In this document: positions 33,601 to 44,040 of the stretch, one piece after another | Position numbering within the stretch: the stretch's first letter is position 1 | How the letters are laid out: every line of letters starts with the position of its first letter | Assembly: GCA_001687465.1 (NCBI GenBank) | Contig: LVLI01000043.1 | Span: 1-64,000, forward strand | DNA: 64,000 nt | DNA from: Halocafeteria seosinensis | Taxonomy: Eukaryota; Sar; Bigyra; Bicosoecida | Direction of reading: 5' to 3' | Made by a program: the position numbers and the translations under genes | The notes under the pieces: model-generated | What the model was told of the DNA's origin: nothing | What the model saw: only the letters and a program-made list of their open reading frames with translations | Databases searched by the model: none

Positions 33601-35578
33601 GTCAGATTTAGTGGACAAAGAGAAAGAGCATGTCGAAGCCTTAAAGTCCAAGTTAGAGTATATGATATCGGAATGTGAACTACAGGATTCTAGACGGCAA
33701 AAGGACCTTCAAAATATGTATCAGTTTGGAATTTCGGTAGAAGATTCAATGACAAAGAACAAGTGGCTGAAGCGCATTGGCAACATTCACAACCGGGAAG
33801 ACTCGCAATCAGAACAAGCTGATGATGGAGCTGCGAACGTTAGACCGTTTATCCGCTCGTTTCTAGCTGTTGTCCACTCACTCAGCGGCACATTGAAATC
33901 TGCTCTCCTGTCTCGAAGTGGAACCATCAAGTGCTTAAAGCAATCGGAACAACTGCGAAGCCTGTTTGTATGCTCAAGAGGTTTACTTGAGGAACAGGCG
34001 TCTTTCAAGCGGATCCTCCGATCTTGCATGGTAGGTTTGACTGACTATCACTTGACTGGTATCTCTGTAGGTCCAACGATGGAAGTGTTCTTGAAGCAGC
34101 TTTCTTACAATGCTCACTACTCTAAAATGTTTGGAAGAGAATCCATTTCGGAGACGTTGTCACATGCTTTTTATTTTCTTTATGTGGACAGTGGATGTTA
34201 TGATGACTTGGCATTACGGTATACATGCTGCCGCTTGAATGATGATGAAGCTCTTGCAACGGAGATAGATCTGCTTCCCCTGGAACTTGTGAAATTCCTT
34301 GGCTGGAACTACTTCGACAGCGACTTGGTTTGGTCCAAAGCAGAAGGCGGTATCACCCACGAAGGTGGAGAGAGGTTTAAGTTGTCAGTTCAACATATGG
34401 ATCCCTTTAGAATGCTCCTGCTCCTTGCCTCTTCATTGTCTCATCTTGAAGATTTCCTGCACTACTGCTGTGTACTGTATTTGCATGCAATCGTGAACGA
34501 AACACTCTCTTCGTATCAGGATCAGAAGTGGTCTCTTGCTGGGGATGTGGGAAGAAGCCTTGCATATAATTTCCATGAATCGGTGTCTACTCCTCTAGAG
34601 GCCGAGACGTTCTACGAAGCAGCTGTAGTCCTTTCCTGTGTTTTATTCGGTGAGCTTCACGGTGACAGTGATGAGCTAGACGAAGAGTCGTTCTCTTTTG
34701 AGAATGTAGCGAAGCAGTACGCGTATCCGCTATTTTCGCTTCGTTCCTTCATTTTGGAGCAGTCCTCCAGTGATGAGACAACTTCCACAACAGTATCCCG
34801 TACGCTAGAGCGGCTGCTGCTTCAGCGAATCCATAGTAATTCCACTCCAACTGCCAATCCGCTTTTGTGTTTGACGCATGCCCTTAAAAACATGACCGCA
34901 TTGAGTGCGTCAATGGATGAACGGGATAGCAAGCGAGGACGAACCGAACGAGAGCCTCAGACATCAGTCAACCGACAATCTCAGCAGATGACTATTCGAA
35001 CCCAAGATGTTCTACCTTGTTGTCGCGCTTGGCAGAAGCAATGGGCTTTGCATATGCGGCCGTCTGCATTCGCCCCACTAATAGAGCTGCCAAGAGTATT
35101 TGAAGACTTATTCCAGAGGATAGTAAACACCCCCTCTACTTACTGGAAGGCGTTTCGCGAGCAATTCAAGAGTAACGAAAATTCTCAAGACGAGGAAAAG
35201 AAGAAGGATATACCCCCTGAGCCTCTGTTGTGCTTAGTTACGGGGAACATCGTCCCCTCGGGCCGACAAACGCACATCAACCGAGTTGGCATGGCGACGA
35301 GGTACACCCGTGCTGTGCTTGGAGGAGAAGGCCTTTTCTTGAATGCGAACTCCTCGGCGGTGATACTTATTCGGGATAAGTGGGCCACAAACTTCCCCTC
35401 ACCCTATGTCGACAAACATGGAGAACCTGACGTGGGATTGCGGCGAGGCCGTCCCCTGCGACTGGACTCAAGTCGATACGAACGCCTGCAACGATTGTGG
35501 CTAGAAAATCAGGTCGGTAAAGAAGTTGTTCGTCGTCGTAATGCAGCCAGTTCCGTAATCTCTCAAGGTTATTTTTAG
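27700..35578 (+). CDS. UBR1/PRT6-type N-recognin E3 ubiquitin ligase
   Basis: Exons 27700-27969, 28147-28242, 28319-28382 and 28452-35578, all GT-AG and in phase; 2518 aa. It recognises destabilising N-terminal residues and ubiquitinates the substrate. The UBR box (about 83-160), spread over all four exons, keeps its Cys/His ligands: CKDCGFDPTCVQCQECF, HEGHDV, HGGGCCDCGD, CCNLHRP. A ClpS-like segment follows at about 205-225 (LALVIHNDDVHTYDDV), so both type 1 and type 2 N-degrons may bind. The split RING lies at about 1399-1680: CILCREP, then HAIHESCF, then YDCPLCRTFSNGLVPL. The C-terminal cap is recognisable (PYVDKHGEPDVGLRRGRPL), but the usual zinc-binding CxxC there reads CLVTG. The last exon of 7.1 kb without an intron is striking beside intron-rich neighbours. 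Confidence 0.92.
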
Positions 35579-38500
35579 GGTGCTCCGCTAGCCACAACTT
35601 GTTTCTGATAACGGCATTTTTTCGGCTGTTAGAGGTCGTTCCACTATCCCAAAATGCCTTATAGTTCACTAGTGATTGATACTAGACAGATGTTGTGCAC
35701 CAGCAATTAGTAACTTTGTGTACAATCACTAGGCAAAGTGCGCAATTCAAATATACGGAACGAGTTACCTTTACTATGAAGCCTGTCTTCCGTCAAGGAA
35801 TTGTTTTGATGCGCCATCCATATCCCGTAATATCAGCTACAAGACTTAAAGACTGTGTGGTATTAGGTAACATTTCCCACTCTCCTGTATCATCCCTATC
35901 ACCTTCCCACCATTTCTTAAATCTGTTATATGAATCATGTGGTTTCACATAATTCCCTTATTCAACCGCTGGACATTCGAAGCATATTGATCGCCTTCTA
36001 CACTTGACTTCTTTTCTTCACAATTGGTACATCCCTTTAAGAATTCTGAAACTATTTCTTTGTTTTTATGCGTCACATATTTTATATTTTTAATCTCGTC
36101 TAACAGATTGAACGCTATATCCTTTGACCCTTTGTGTGGCAAAGCATTTAGCTTGTTCAGGACTAAAAGCATGGGTAATAATCTTTTTCCTTGATGTTCC
36201 TCGTGGTGTATTTCTTTTCATCCTAACCACATAGCGATTTTTCATTCTATACTTCTCTGAAGACATTTTTATTTTTTTTTATTTTTATTTTTTTTTTTTT
36301 TTTTAATTCGTGTGGTTAAATATTGCCAACGCTACTTGTAAATCTTGGAAAAAAATGAATTTTTTCTTTATCCGTAAACTCGGTCGTCTAAATAAAAGTA
36401 CGTCCGAGGTTCTAGACTTTCATAAATTCCTCTGGCGCGTTGATAAGCATAACCCCACTTATCCACCATATTTTGATAATTTTCGTTTTCCGCTATTTCA
36501 TTTTCTTGTTCTATCAGTAGTTCCTTCATTTTTCCCATTGTGTATATTACTTATTATGTTAAAATTAATAGCTTCTTGAGAATGGAGGCTAACGTTACGT
36601 CACACGTAGCAATATTCGAAACGACTTTTTTCGACAACNTATTTTCGCCNACCGCCCCACGTTCAGACTCAACCTTGACCAAAGGCTTAATCCATCAAAT
36701 TTGAAGGTCCTCGACAAAGATTTCGGGTGAATAATATTTTAGTCCAACCATTTTCAGTTATTGTTCAACAAATGTTTCGGATCAATCCTGGGTTTCGATT
36801 TTACCTCACTTCCAGGTTGCTTGCCGGCTTGTTTTCGTTGCTTGGGTAATTGCCGAAGAAATGCGTCCCCGAATTGATGCGGACCGTTGTAATCCAAATA
36901 TTTCTGAAACTGCCGGATCGCCAAAGTGGAAGTCCCAAGAACAAATCGATTTGCTCCGTGTAGTAAAAGACTTTGGTTTGAGATACATCTGGGAAATGGT
37001 TTGTGCGGACACACCTTTTTTTGTTTCCCTTGGTTCTGATCCCATCGAATCAAAATACCGAAGATTGTAGGTAATCATTCGACAATTGTACTTTCGATGG
37101 TTTACCTTGTTGTAATGGTTGGAAATACTGTCCGGATCGGCTAAACCGACAATTTTGTTGTCGTCGATGAAGAAATAAATGACGTTTATAACCTTTATCA
37201 ATGCAAAATGTAAAAACTCGATGGTTCGCTATCAAGTTTTCGGATTCTAATGGCGTTGTCTGTGCTTTTAAATCGATTGAACGCATTCCCCGATGACATA
37301 GGATCTAATCGCCGACGCCAGATGACCGTTTTTCTGTGGTTGTTCCATTATCTTTTGCATCTTTGTCGTCATTTGTCTCAACATGGTCGAAAAAATCGAA
37401 CAAAATAATTCGATGGATTATGAACTATCGTGGATATGCTCGCGTAGGATTATATCAAAACGGTAGTCAAAAATGGGGGCATTCCTATACTGTATAAATC
37501 CAGATGAAGAACCACCCGAATTCATCAAGCCGGAAAAACCGGTTGTACACCCCTATGTTTATACTCCGACGAATTCATCAAAATGTTGCCGTAATAAAAT
37601 GCCATGTATATTCGAAATCTGTCCGATGATGATATCGCTATTTATTCGCGAGACGTATCTGATAGAGATGGGCTATCCGTCATTTCCTTGTTGTCTTGTT
37701 GGTTGGACATAATCGAAATCCGTGGCAATGCTTAACTCAATCAATGCCCTTAAGAAGTAATATGGCTTTATCCCAAATCGTATATCATTGTGTTGATACC
37801 ATTCATTATGACTATCTACGGCAAAGTGACGATTTTCTTCGATAGTCCCAACGATCGGATTTAGATGACATTGACATCCTGACGTCCAAGTTTTCGAAAG
37901 GTGGGGTAATTTCGAACCACGTAATGGTTCCACCGCAGAAATTTATGTACACGGGCAACTTGATATTTCCGGCATTGTTCGATTTTATCAGTTATACATA
38001 TGTATCCCAGAGTTAGACGGTGGTTTGTCAGACGAATTAGTCAGTGGCGAGGATCAAATGTTGTGACAAACGTGCTCCGTGGCCCTATTTAGATACCGAA
38101 TAGAATAAAGTCAGATTTTCCGACTTTATATTTATTATATTGCTTATGAAGATCGGACGAGCTGGTGAATCTATCCCGCCGGTGAATCAGAAAATCGTCG
38201 GTAATGAGCAGTTCCATTCAATACTTCACGAATAGAAAATGAGCCGCTTCTGGGTTTTAATCTTGTACCATGGTAGGAAGAAAGAAAGTTTTGATTTGAG
38301 CTTTCTGGATAACCGGGATATTTGTACAGTGTATGCAATCGTTGGTGTCAATTCTTCCGTTGATAATGGGGATAGGCAAAAATTCAAAAGGGAGACCTAA
38401 TTCAATCGTTCAACACAATCGAAGTTACATATTTTCCCGGACATCTTTACACTAGTCAAATCCGGAATTGAATATGCCCACTGTCTGAGCAACCGCCCGT

Positions 38501-38736
38501 GCTGGCTTCGTGATGATTCCGCCTGTGCACCCCCCTCGCCAGGCTCGCCCGGCACCCCCGTGCTAGCCGCTGGCTTCAACTTCAACGTGTCTCAAGAGGA
38601 GGAAAAGATTGACGTGTTGCTGTCTTAACCGACAAAACTCGCCTTTTCTGTAAGCTTTCGGTTCATTTGGGATGATTATTGTGTGTTTCGCTCGGAATTT
38701 TTGGGTGGATACGATAGAAGGATCGAGTACCTAACA
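35579..38736. other. AT-rich gene-poor island, possible decayed mobile element
   Basis: About 3.2 kb with lower GC than its surroundings, a poly-T tract and two undetermined bases (N at 36639 and 36650). Open segments are short and change frame and strand: minus 35945-36172 (includes HKNKEIVSEFLKGCTNCEEK, a weak H...CxxC pattern), minus 36754-37286 in two frames, plus 37473-37712, minus 37673-37933. This fits a broken transposon or an assembly-poor stretch. No reverse transcriptase, transposase or integrase core could be confirmed, and no terminal repeats were found by eye. Confidence 0.45.
36266..36304. repeat. Poly-T tract
   Basis: Almost uninterrupted T run with a few A residues inside the AT-rich island. 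It could be the reverse-strand poly-A tail of a retroposed sequence, or simple low-complexity DNA. Confidence 0.8.
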
Positions 38737-41700
38737 ATGAATGGAGGAAATGGTGGCGATGGAGGGGGAGAAGGAGGAGAAATGAACTGGTTTAGTGCTG
38801 GTCCTTCAGGTGAAAATGGCGATCCGGGCGCTCCACAGGACCAAACGACGTATAAAGACGATATTCCAGAGCATATGAAGAAGTCAGATAAGCGAGTTAA
38901 AAAGACAATGCAAGTGTACAGCTCGTCATCGGCGAAAGATATACTGAATAGCCGTGGAAGAGGCCGAGGAAGTCGACGCGGCCGGTCCAAAGGTAGAGCT
39001 GCACGCACCGACAGCTCATCTTCCGCCGGTTTAGACGACCGACAGAGACAGGACTCTGCGGGAGAAAGTGAAGAGAGTGCCCCTGCTGGCCCAAATGTGG
39101 GGGATGGTTTCCGAGACAAGAGAATGACTTCCCATGAGGAGGAGGAAGAAGTGGATAACTCTGCCTCATCGTGGGAGCAGCAGCAGCAGAATGGAGTTGT
39201 TCACAATGAAGAAACTGCAAGTAATGATACAGATCAAAACACGGCTACTAATGCGGATTCATCCCGTGTGGAGAAGAGGAAAGGAAGTCGACGAGGAGTC
39301 AGGGCGTCAAAGCGCTCTGGTGCTCCACCACCACCGCCTGCATCACCACCCCCACCACCAGCAGTAGCGTCTCCAAAGAACGCCACCGAACGCAGCGACA
39401 CACCACCTCCACCAGGAGTGGACGGGAGCACAAAGGATAGTTCACAGTCACCGAAACGCTCCAACAACATGGATACACCGGTGAACGCACAAACAGAGGA
39501 GACGGGCAAGAACTTTGGAACTTCTCGAAGCGAAAATGAACCGAATAGCGCGGGAACACCATCCACGGGATCTGCCACAACACCACAAATGAAATATAAG
39601 AAGCCAAATTTTCATTCCCGTGGAGACACAGCTGGTGGAGTATCTCCTTCTGGAGCGCACAGTGAAACGCCTTCTCAACGTGCTGACCGGAGGGCTGCCG
39701 AGGACTCTGAGATCCAGAACGGCAGTGTTGCCGATCGCAAAGCGGAAACGACTGCCTCATCCGGTTATAAGAAGCCAAACTTGCTAAGACGGGGACCCCA
39801 GTCAAACAACAAGAACAAGGAGAGCCCTGCTCGATCCGAAGCCTCTGAAAATCGCAATGAACCAGGAGAGCCAGAGGACCAATCGGATAGTCGGAGTGGA
39901 GATACTAAAGGTAACAAAGGGATCATGAAACAAAGATCCGATCGAGATGGAATTGAACATGGTGGATCGGAAATTACTTCATCGTATACTGATGTAGAGG
40001 GAACGGAACTCGAATCGAAAAGAGAAGGCAAACAGGCGGAGCCAAAGACGTCCGTTACAAGTAGTAATGACTCTACTGACATTGACTCGTCGAAACCGGC
40101 AGCATCACTACCGCATACGAAACCCTCGACCCCTCCCCCTGCGCCGAAATCGAACGTTGATGTCTCCGCAGTAGCCACTTCGAAGCGATCTGCTGGTTCC
40201 AGTCAGTCGCCGCATAGGGAGGAAAAGGATATATCATCCTTCAATACTACTGCATCGCACGAAGCTTCAAGAGCGCGCCCACAGACAGGATCCTCATCTG
40301 GTGATCGTTCCTCCCTTTCTACAACTACACAGGCGAGCAAAAGCTCCGTTAATATCATGGCGGGTAGTAGTCCTAAGGCTTCTCTAGGCGAAACATCTCC
40401 CAAGCCGTCACTGTTGAATCGTCTGAGAGAGAAGAGTGGAAATCAGGAGTCATCCTCGACTGAAGCTGATACTCCGAATCTGCCTTTAACGCGTGCGAAA
40501 ACTTGGAGAGATGATAAGAAAGCTGGAGTGCTAAGTGCTCAAGGGGTATCTGGTCTATTTGGCCTCGCAGGGCTATCCGACTCTGACTCTGAACATTCGG
40601 ATGACAAGTCTTCTACCCCACCAAAACGCCCTCCAAAGCAAGTCCCTTCCCTGCCTTCTCGGAAGGTTCAACCTGCACCTCCCCCACCTGGGGGTGCTGG
40701 AGCTCCTAAGAATAAGAACGGAGCTCCAGTGCCCGTAGAAGAAAGAGGAAAGGCCACGAGCAACAAGCGTGAACAACACAATGGGGAGCGTTTGACCATC
40801 GATACTAGAGTTTCCCAGACAGGTCCAGAGACCGCTAACGCGACATTTATGCGAGGTGACCGAGGACAGTCAGATCATGGAGATGACGATATCAAAGATG
40901 AACCGGTGCAGCAAGTATCTCTAGGAGGCAATGGCGAGATACCGGTATCATTTGAACAACAAATATTTGGTATGAGCTTTGAACCTGAAACTGGTACATC
41001 CGGAGCACCGGATAGCGAATCCAAGGGCAACACAAGGCAACCAGAGGCATCGACGCCCCCGTCGGCTTCTCCTAAAGGAAAAGAGAAGACACATACAGTT
41101 ACTAACACAAGCCGGTTAAGAAACTTGATGTCTCGGAGGAGGAACAAAGAGGGATATTCATACACCAGCTCTCAGTCCGCTGCAACGACTAGTGCGGAGA
41201 AAAGCGAAACAAGTAGCGGCGCGAAGTCGTCATCAGAGACTCATGAAACCAAGACCAACAAAGAAGTGGTGCGAAGAAGAAACAAAGGAATTCCAGTAAT
41301 GCTAGCAACCCATAGACTGACAAAGCTTAAAGCAGAGAGCTCAGAGATGGCTTACAGTGCTGCCTCGTCTGCTGCCCCTGTGACGTATACGCCTCCGGTC
41401 GTTGCTGCAACTCCTGCTACCATCTCCCGCAAGTTTGCAACTTCTCGGAGTACGGACAGTCCTCCTTCCCAGCCTTCGGCGGTTGTTAGTCCCTCTGAAG
41501 TACGCGGCGCTTCGACGAATAATGCGCCTCTATCTGAGGTACAGGAAGAACGTAAAACTGCCATTGAAGGAATCCAGTTACTTAACCAGGAAAGAAAACA
41601 GCTACTCGAAAGACTCCAAGCTCTGGAAAGCAAACGTGCTATGGTAATGCAGAATGAGTCGGTGACACTTTCCAAACTGCGATCTATTGGTGATACGTTG

Positions 41701-42345
41701 AGTAAACAAGCGAGGGAAATGACGGAAATGCATCAAAAAGCTGTCAGTGATCTCAGAGCTATCCTGGACCAATTGAAGAGCCGGGATAGGCACCGAGAGT
41801 TTTTGGAAGGGAACGTTGACATATCTTCTGGGTACGTAGGGAGCCCCCCACTGAGGCAACTGCCACCCTCTTTAGAGCCCTCATACAAGAGTGGTGGCCA
41901 TGGCTCTTCCCAGCTTAAAGGAGGACAGCCATCCAAGAACCGAGCAATCATAATAAAGACTTCTTTAGACGACCTTCGGAGTCCGCAGTCTGCGAAGAAA
42001 AAGACGAAGAAAGGAAGAAAAATAAGAGGCAGCAATGCGAAGTCTCCAGAGAAGAATGTTAAGCCAAAACCACCGCGGGATGCTCATTCTGGAAATAGTG
42101 AAAGGGGAACATCCTCACAAACGTCTGATCAGCAGTCGTTTGCTAGGAATTCGGGTTATCCTTTCTATTCCCACGGTGGTAGTGTTGACTCCGAATCCCC
42201 GTATACATCGCCGTACTTGACGGGAACGGCGGGCTATGATCCATATCAGCTCCCAGAGCCCCTTCCAGATGATCGAGTCCTGCACTATCGTCGTTATTTC
42301 CGTTCGCTTCAGGAACAGTATCGTCATGCAGCTGAACACAGGTGA
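38737..42345 (+). CDS. Large disordered Ser/Pro-rich protein with C-terminal coiled coil
   Basis: 1202 aa from the ATG at 38737; the frame also opens upstream from GTG at 38683. The sequence is low complexity almost throughout: Gly-rich N-terminus, an RGR-type basic patch (SRGRGRGSRRGRSKGR, about 70-88), a Gln run, proline clusters (APPPPPASPPPPP, about 200), and many Ser/Thr-Pro sites. The repeated phrase YKKPNF / YKKPNL occurs twice, near 285 and 345. A coiled coil lies at about 945-1040 (EVQEERKTAIEGIQLLNQER onwards), followed by a basic patch KKKTKKGRKIRG. Product unrecognised; it looks like an RNA-binding or cytoskeletal scaffold. The stop TGA is part of AG|GTGAGA, so it may instead be a splice donor leading to a further short exon after the CAG at about 42447. 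Confidence 0.65.
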   Translation: MNGGNGGDGGGEGGEMNWFSAGPSGENGDPGAPQDQTTYKDDIPEHMKKSDKRVKKTMQVYSSSSAKDILNSRGRGRGSRRGRSKGRAARTDSSSSAGLDDRQRQDSAGESEESAPAGPNVGDGFRDKRMTSHEEEEEVDNSASSWEQQQQNGVVHNEETASNDTDQNTATNADSSRVEKRKGSRRGVRASKRSGAPPPPPASPPPPPAVASPKNATERSDTPPPPGVDGSTKDSSQSPKRSNNMDTPVNAQTEETGKNFGTSRSENEPNSAGTPSTGSATTPQMKYKKPNFHSRGDTAGGVSPSGAHSETPSQRADRRAAEDSEIQNGSVADRKAETTASSGYKKPNLLRRGPQSNNKNKESPARSEASENRNEPGEPEDQSDSRSGDTKGNKGIMKQRSDRDGIEHGGSEITSSYTDVEGTELESKREGKQAEPKTSVTSSNDSTDIDSSKPAASLPHTKPSTPPPAPKSNVDVSAVATSKRSAGSSQSPHREEKDISSFNTTASHEASRARPQTGSSSGDRSSLSTTTQASKSSVNIMAGSSPKASLGETSPKPSLLNRLREKSGNQESSSTEADTPNLPLTRAKTWRDDKKAGVLSAQGVSGLFGLAGLSDSDSEHSDDKSSTPPKRPPKQVPSLPSRKVQPAPPPPGGAGAPKNKNGAPVPVEERGKATSNKREQHNGERLTIDTRVSQTGPETANATFMRGDRGQSDHGDDDIKDEPVQQVSLGGNGEIPVSFEQQIFGMSFEPETGTSGAPDSESKGNTRQPEASTPPSASPKGKEKTHTVTNTSRLRNLMSRRRNKEGYSYTSSQSAATTSAEKSETSSGAKSSSETHETKTNKEVVRRRNKGIPVMLATHRLTKLKAESSEMAYSAASSAAPVTYTPPVVAATPATISRKFATSRSTDSPPSQPSAVVSPSEVRGASTNNAPLSEVQEERKTAIEGIQLLNQERKQLLERLQALESKRAMVMQNESVTLSKLRSIGDTLSKQAREMTEMHQKAVSDLRAILDQLKSRDRHREFLEGNVDISSGYVGSPPLRQLPPSLEPSYKSGGHGSSQLKGGQPSKNRAIIIKTSLDDLRSPQSAKKKTKKGRKIRGSNAKSPEKNVKPKPPRDAHSGNSERGTSSQTSDQQSFARNSGYPFYSHGGSVDSESPYTSPYLTGTAGYDPYQLPEPLPDDRVLHYRRYFRSLQEQYRHAAEHR

Positions 42346-42635
42346 GAACCGGTACTTCATTAATTAATTTGCCCCCCGATTAATGCACTCGTTGATTCTA
42401 GTCCCATCTCTTCATTCATTCATCTAACTAACTAGCTGCGATACAGCACTTGTTTCATCCCCCCAACGACTACTAGAAATGACAGGGTTGGTGGAGTGGT
42501 GTGCCCACATACCCCTTCACACAGTGAGGACTAGGTTGCGATTGACGTCCGTTTGTTCTGACGTCATTTCATTGAAGGTGCTCCAAAACGTGTTGTTGAT
42601 TGACAATTGCATTCATTCGCCAACAAGAGAAAACG

Positions 42636-43953
42636 ATGGGCTCGAAATACTCAATCATTGCGTCGACGCAATGGTACTGGGAGGGATCTAAAAAATACGG
42701 TCGCGAGGGCTTCCTGAAGGCTTCCAAGAACTGGTAAGAGAACCTCAATGCAATCCTCAGACTTCCCTCATCTCATAAACGTACTTTTTGTTTTGTTGCA
42801 GGGATCCGAAAGCGCTGGACAAAGATTTGACCGGACTCCACTACATTGTGACAGGTGCGAATTCCGGATTGGGCTTTGAGACCGCCAAACAGTTTGCACA
42901 GAGGAATGCCGTGGTTCATATGTTGTGTCGAAGTGAAGAGAAAGGAACAACCGCTCGACAGCAAATCGTCGAGGCGACTAGGAATGACCAAATTCACCTT
43001 CATGTGGTGGACTTGAGCAACTTTGATTCGATACAAAACTTTGCCACGAAGTATAACTCGGATTATGGTTCCGCTAAGGGTAAGCAAAAAGTGTTTGAAA
43101 AATGGAATCTGTGGACTCTTTTAATTTTTCTTACGCAGTACTCGTAAACAATGCTGGGTTGATGCCTGAGACTCTGAAGAAGTCGGAGCAGGGCATCGAG
43201 CTCTCTTTCGCAACCATGGTGGGAGGAAGTTTCCTCTTAACTGGTTTACTGCTTCCATCGCTTAAAGCAGCTCGACCTTCTCATGTTATCAATGTCTCCT
43301 CAGGTGGCATGTAAGTTACGCAAAACGGTACTTGTGTATTATGGTTGACAAATACCTGCATTTACTCGCCCTTCGTCTAACAGGTACACGGCAAAGATGG
43401 ACCTGGGCGATGTCAACTTTGAAAAGTCCAAATACGATGCCTTGTTTGCTTACTCTAACAGCAAACGAGCTATGGTAAGAATCAATCGTTACGTCGTGCT
43501 TGAGTGACTCGGACGGAAGGTTTACCTGTTATTTGATCATATCCTCAGGTATACCTGACTGAGCTCTGGAGCAGAAAAGTTATAGATGACGTCTTATTCC
43601 ACTCAATGCATCCAGGTTGGACAGACACCCCAGGGGTACGAACCTCGCTTCCTAAATTTGCCGATAGGCAGGGAGAAAATCTACGCACTCAGGATCAAGG
43701 GGCGGATACAATAATCTGGCTGGGAACTCGCCCAGATTCTGAAATATTACCCTCTGGGCAGTTTTGGTTTGATCGCGAACCTGTCCCTGAAGATATGTCT
43801 CGATTCACAAAGAACTCAGAAGCTGATAAAGACCAGCTCTGGACCTACTGCGAGAAATTGTGCAATCGTATATACAATGCAGATACCGGCACTCTAACGC
43901 ACGCTACCAGTGCTGGAGAGGGCGCTGCTGCAAGCTCAACTGATGGTCACTAA
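42636..43953 (+). CDS. DHRS12-like short-chain dehydrogenase/reductase
   Basis: Exons 42636-42733, 42802-43079, 43139-43310, 43384-43474 and 43549-43953; every junction is GT-AG and in phase; 347 aa. The cofactor motif is TGANSGLG (about 49-56), followed by the LVNNAG strand, the VINVSSGGM serine segment and the YSNSK active-site Tyr/Lys (about 206-210). HPGWTDTPGV and the QGADTIIWL stretch, together with the N-terminal W.....YGREGF segment before the Rossmann fold, are characteristic of DHRS12 rather than of retinol dehydrogenases. Animal DHRS12 has no settled substrate. The C-terminal 40 residues are polar and family-atypical. The gene converges with the next minus-strand gene, with less than 100 bp between stop codons. 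Confidence 0.88.
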
Positions 43954-44040
43954 GAGAAATCGTTCTTTCATGTACCCCATAAGCACTCTGTTTGAGCGAC
44001 AAGAGATATTAATATGCCAACTATCTTTGTATTGCACGCA

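Noticed and set aside
36861-37070. Plus-strand 69-codon ORF in the AT-rich island
   Set aside because: The opposite strand is open over the same stretch in two frames and neither can be tied to a family.
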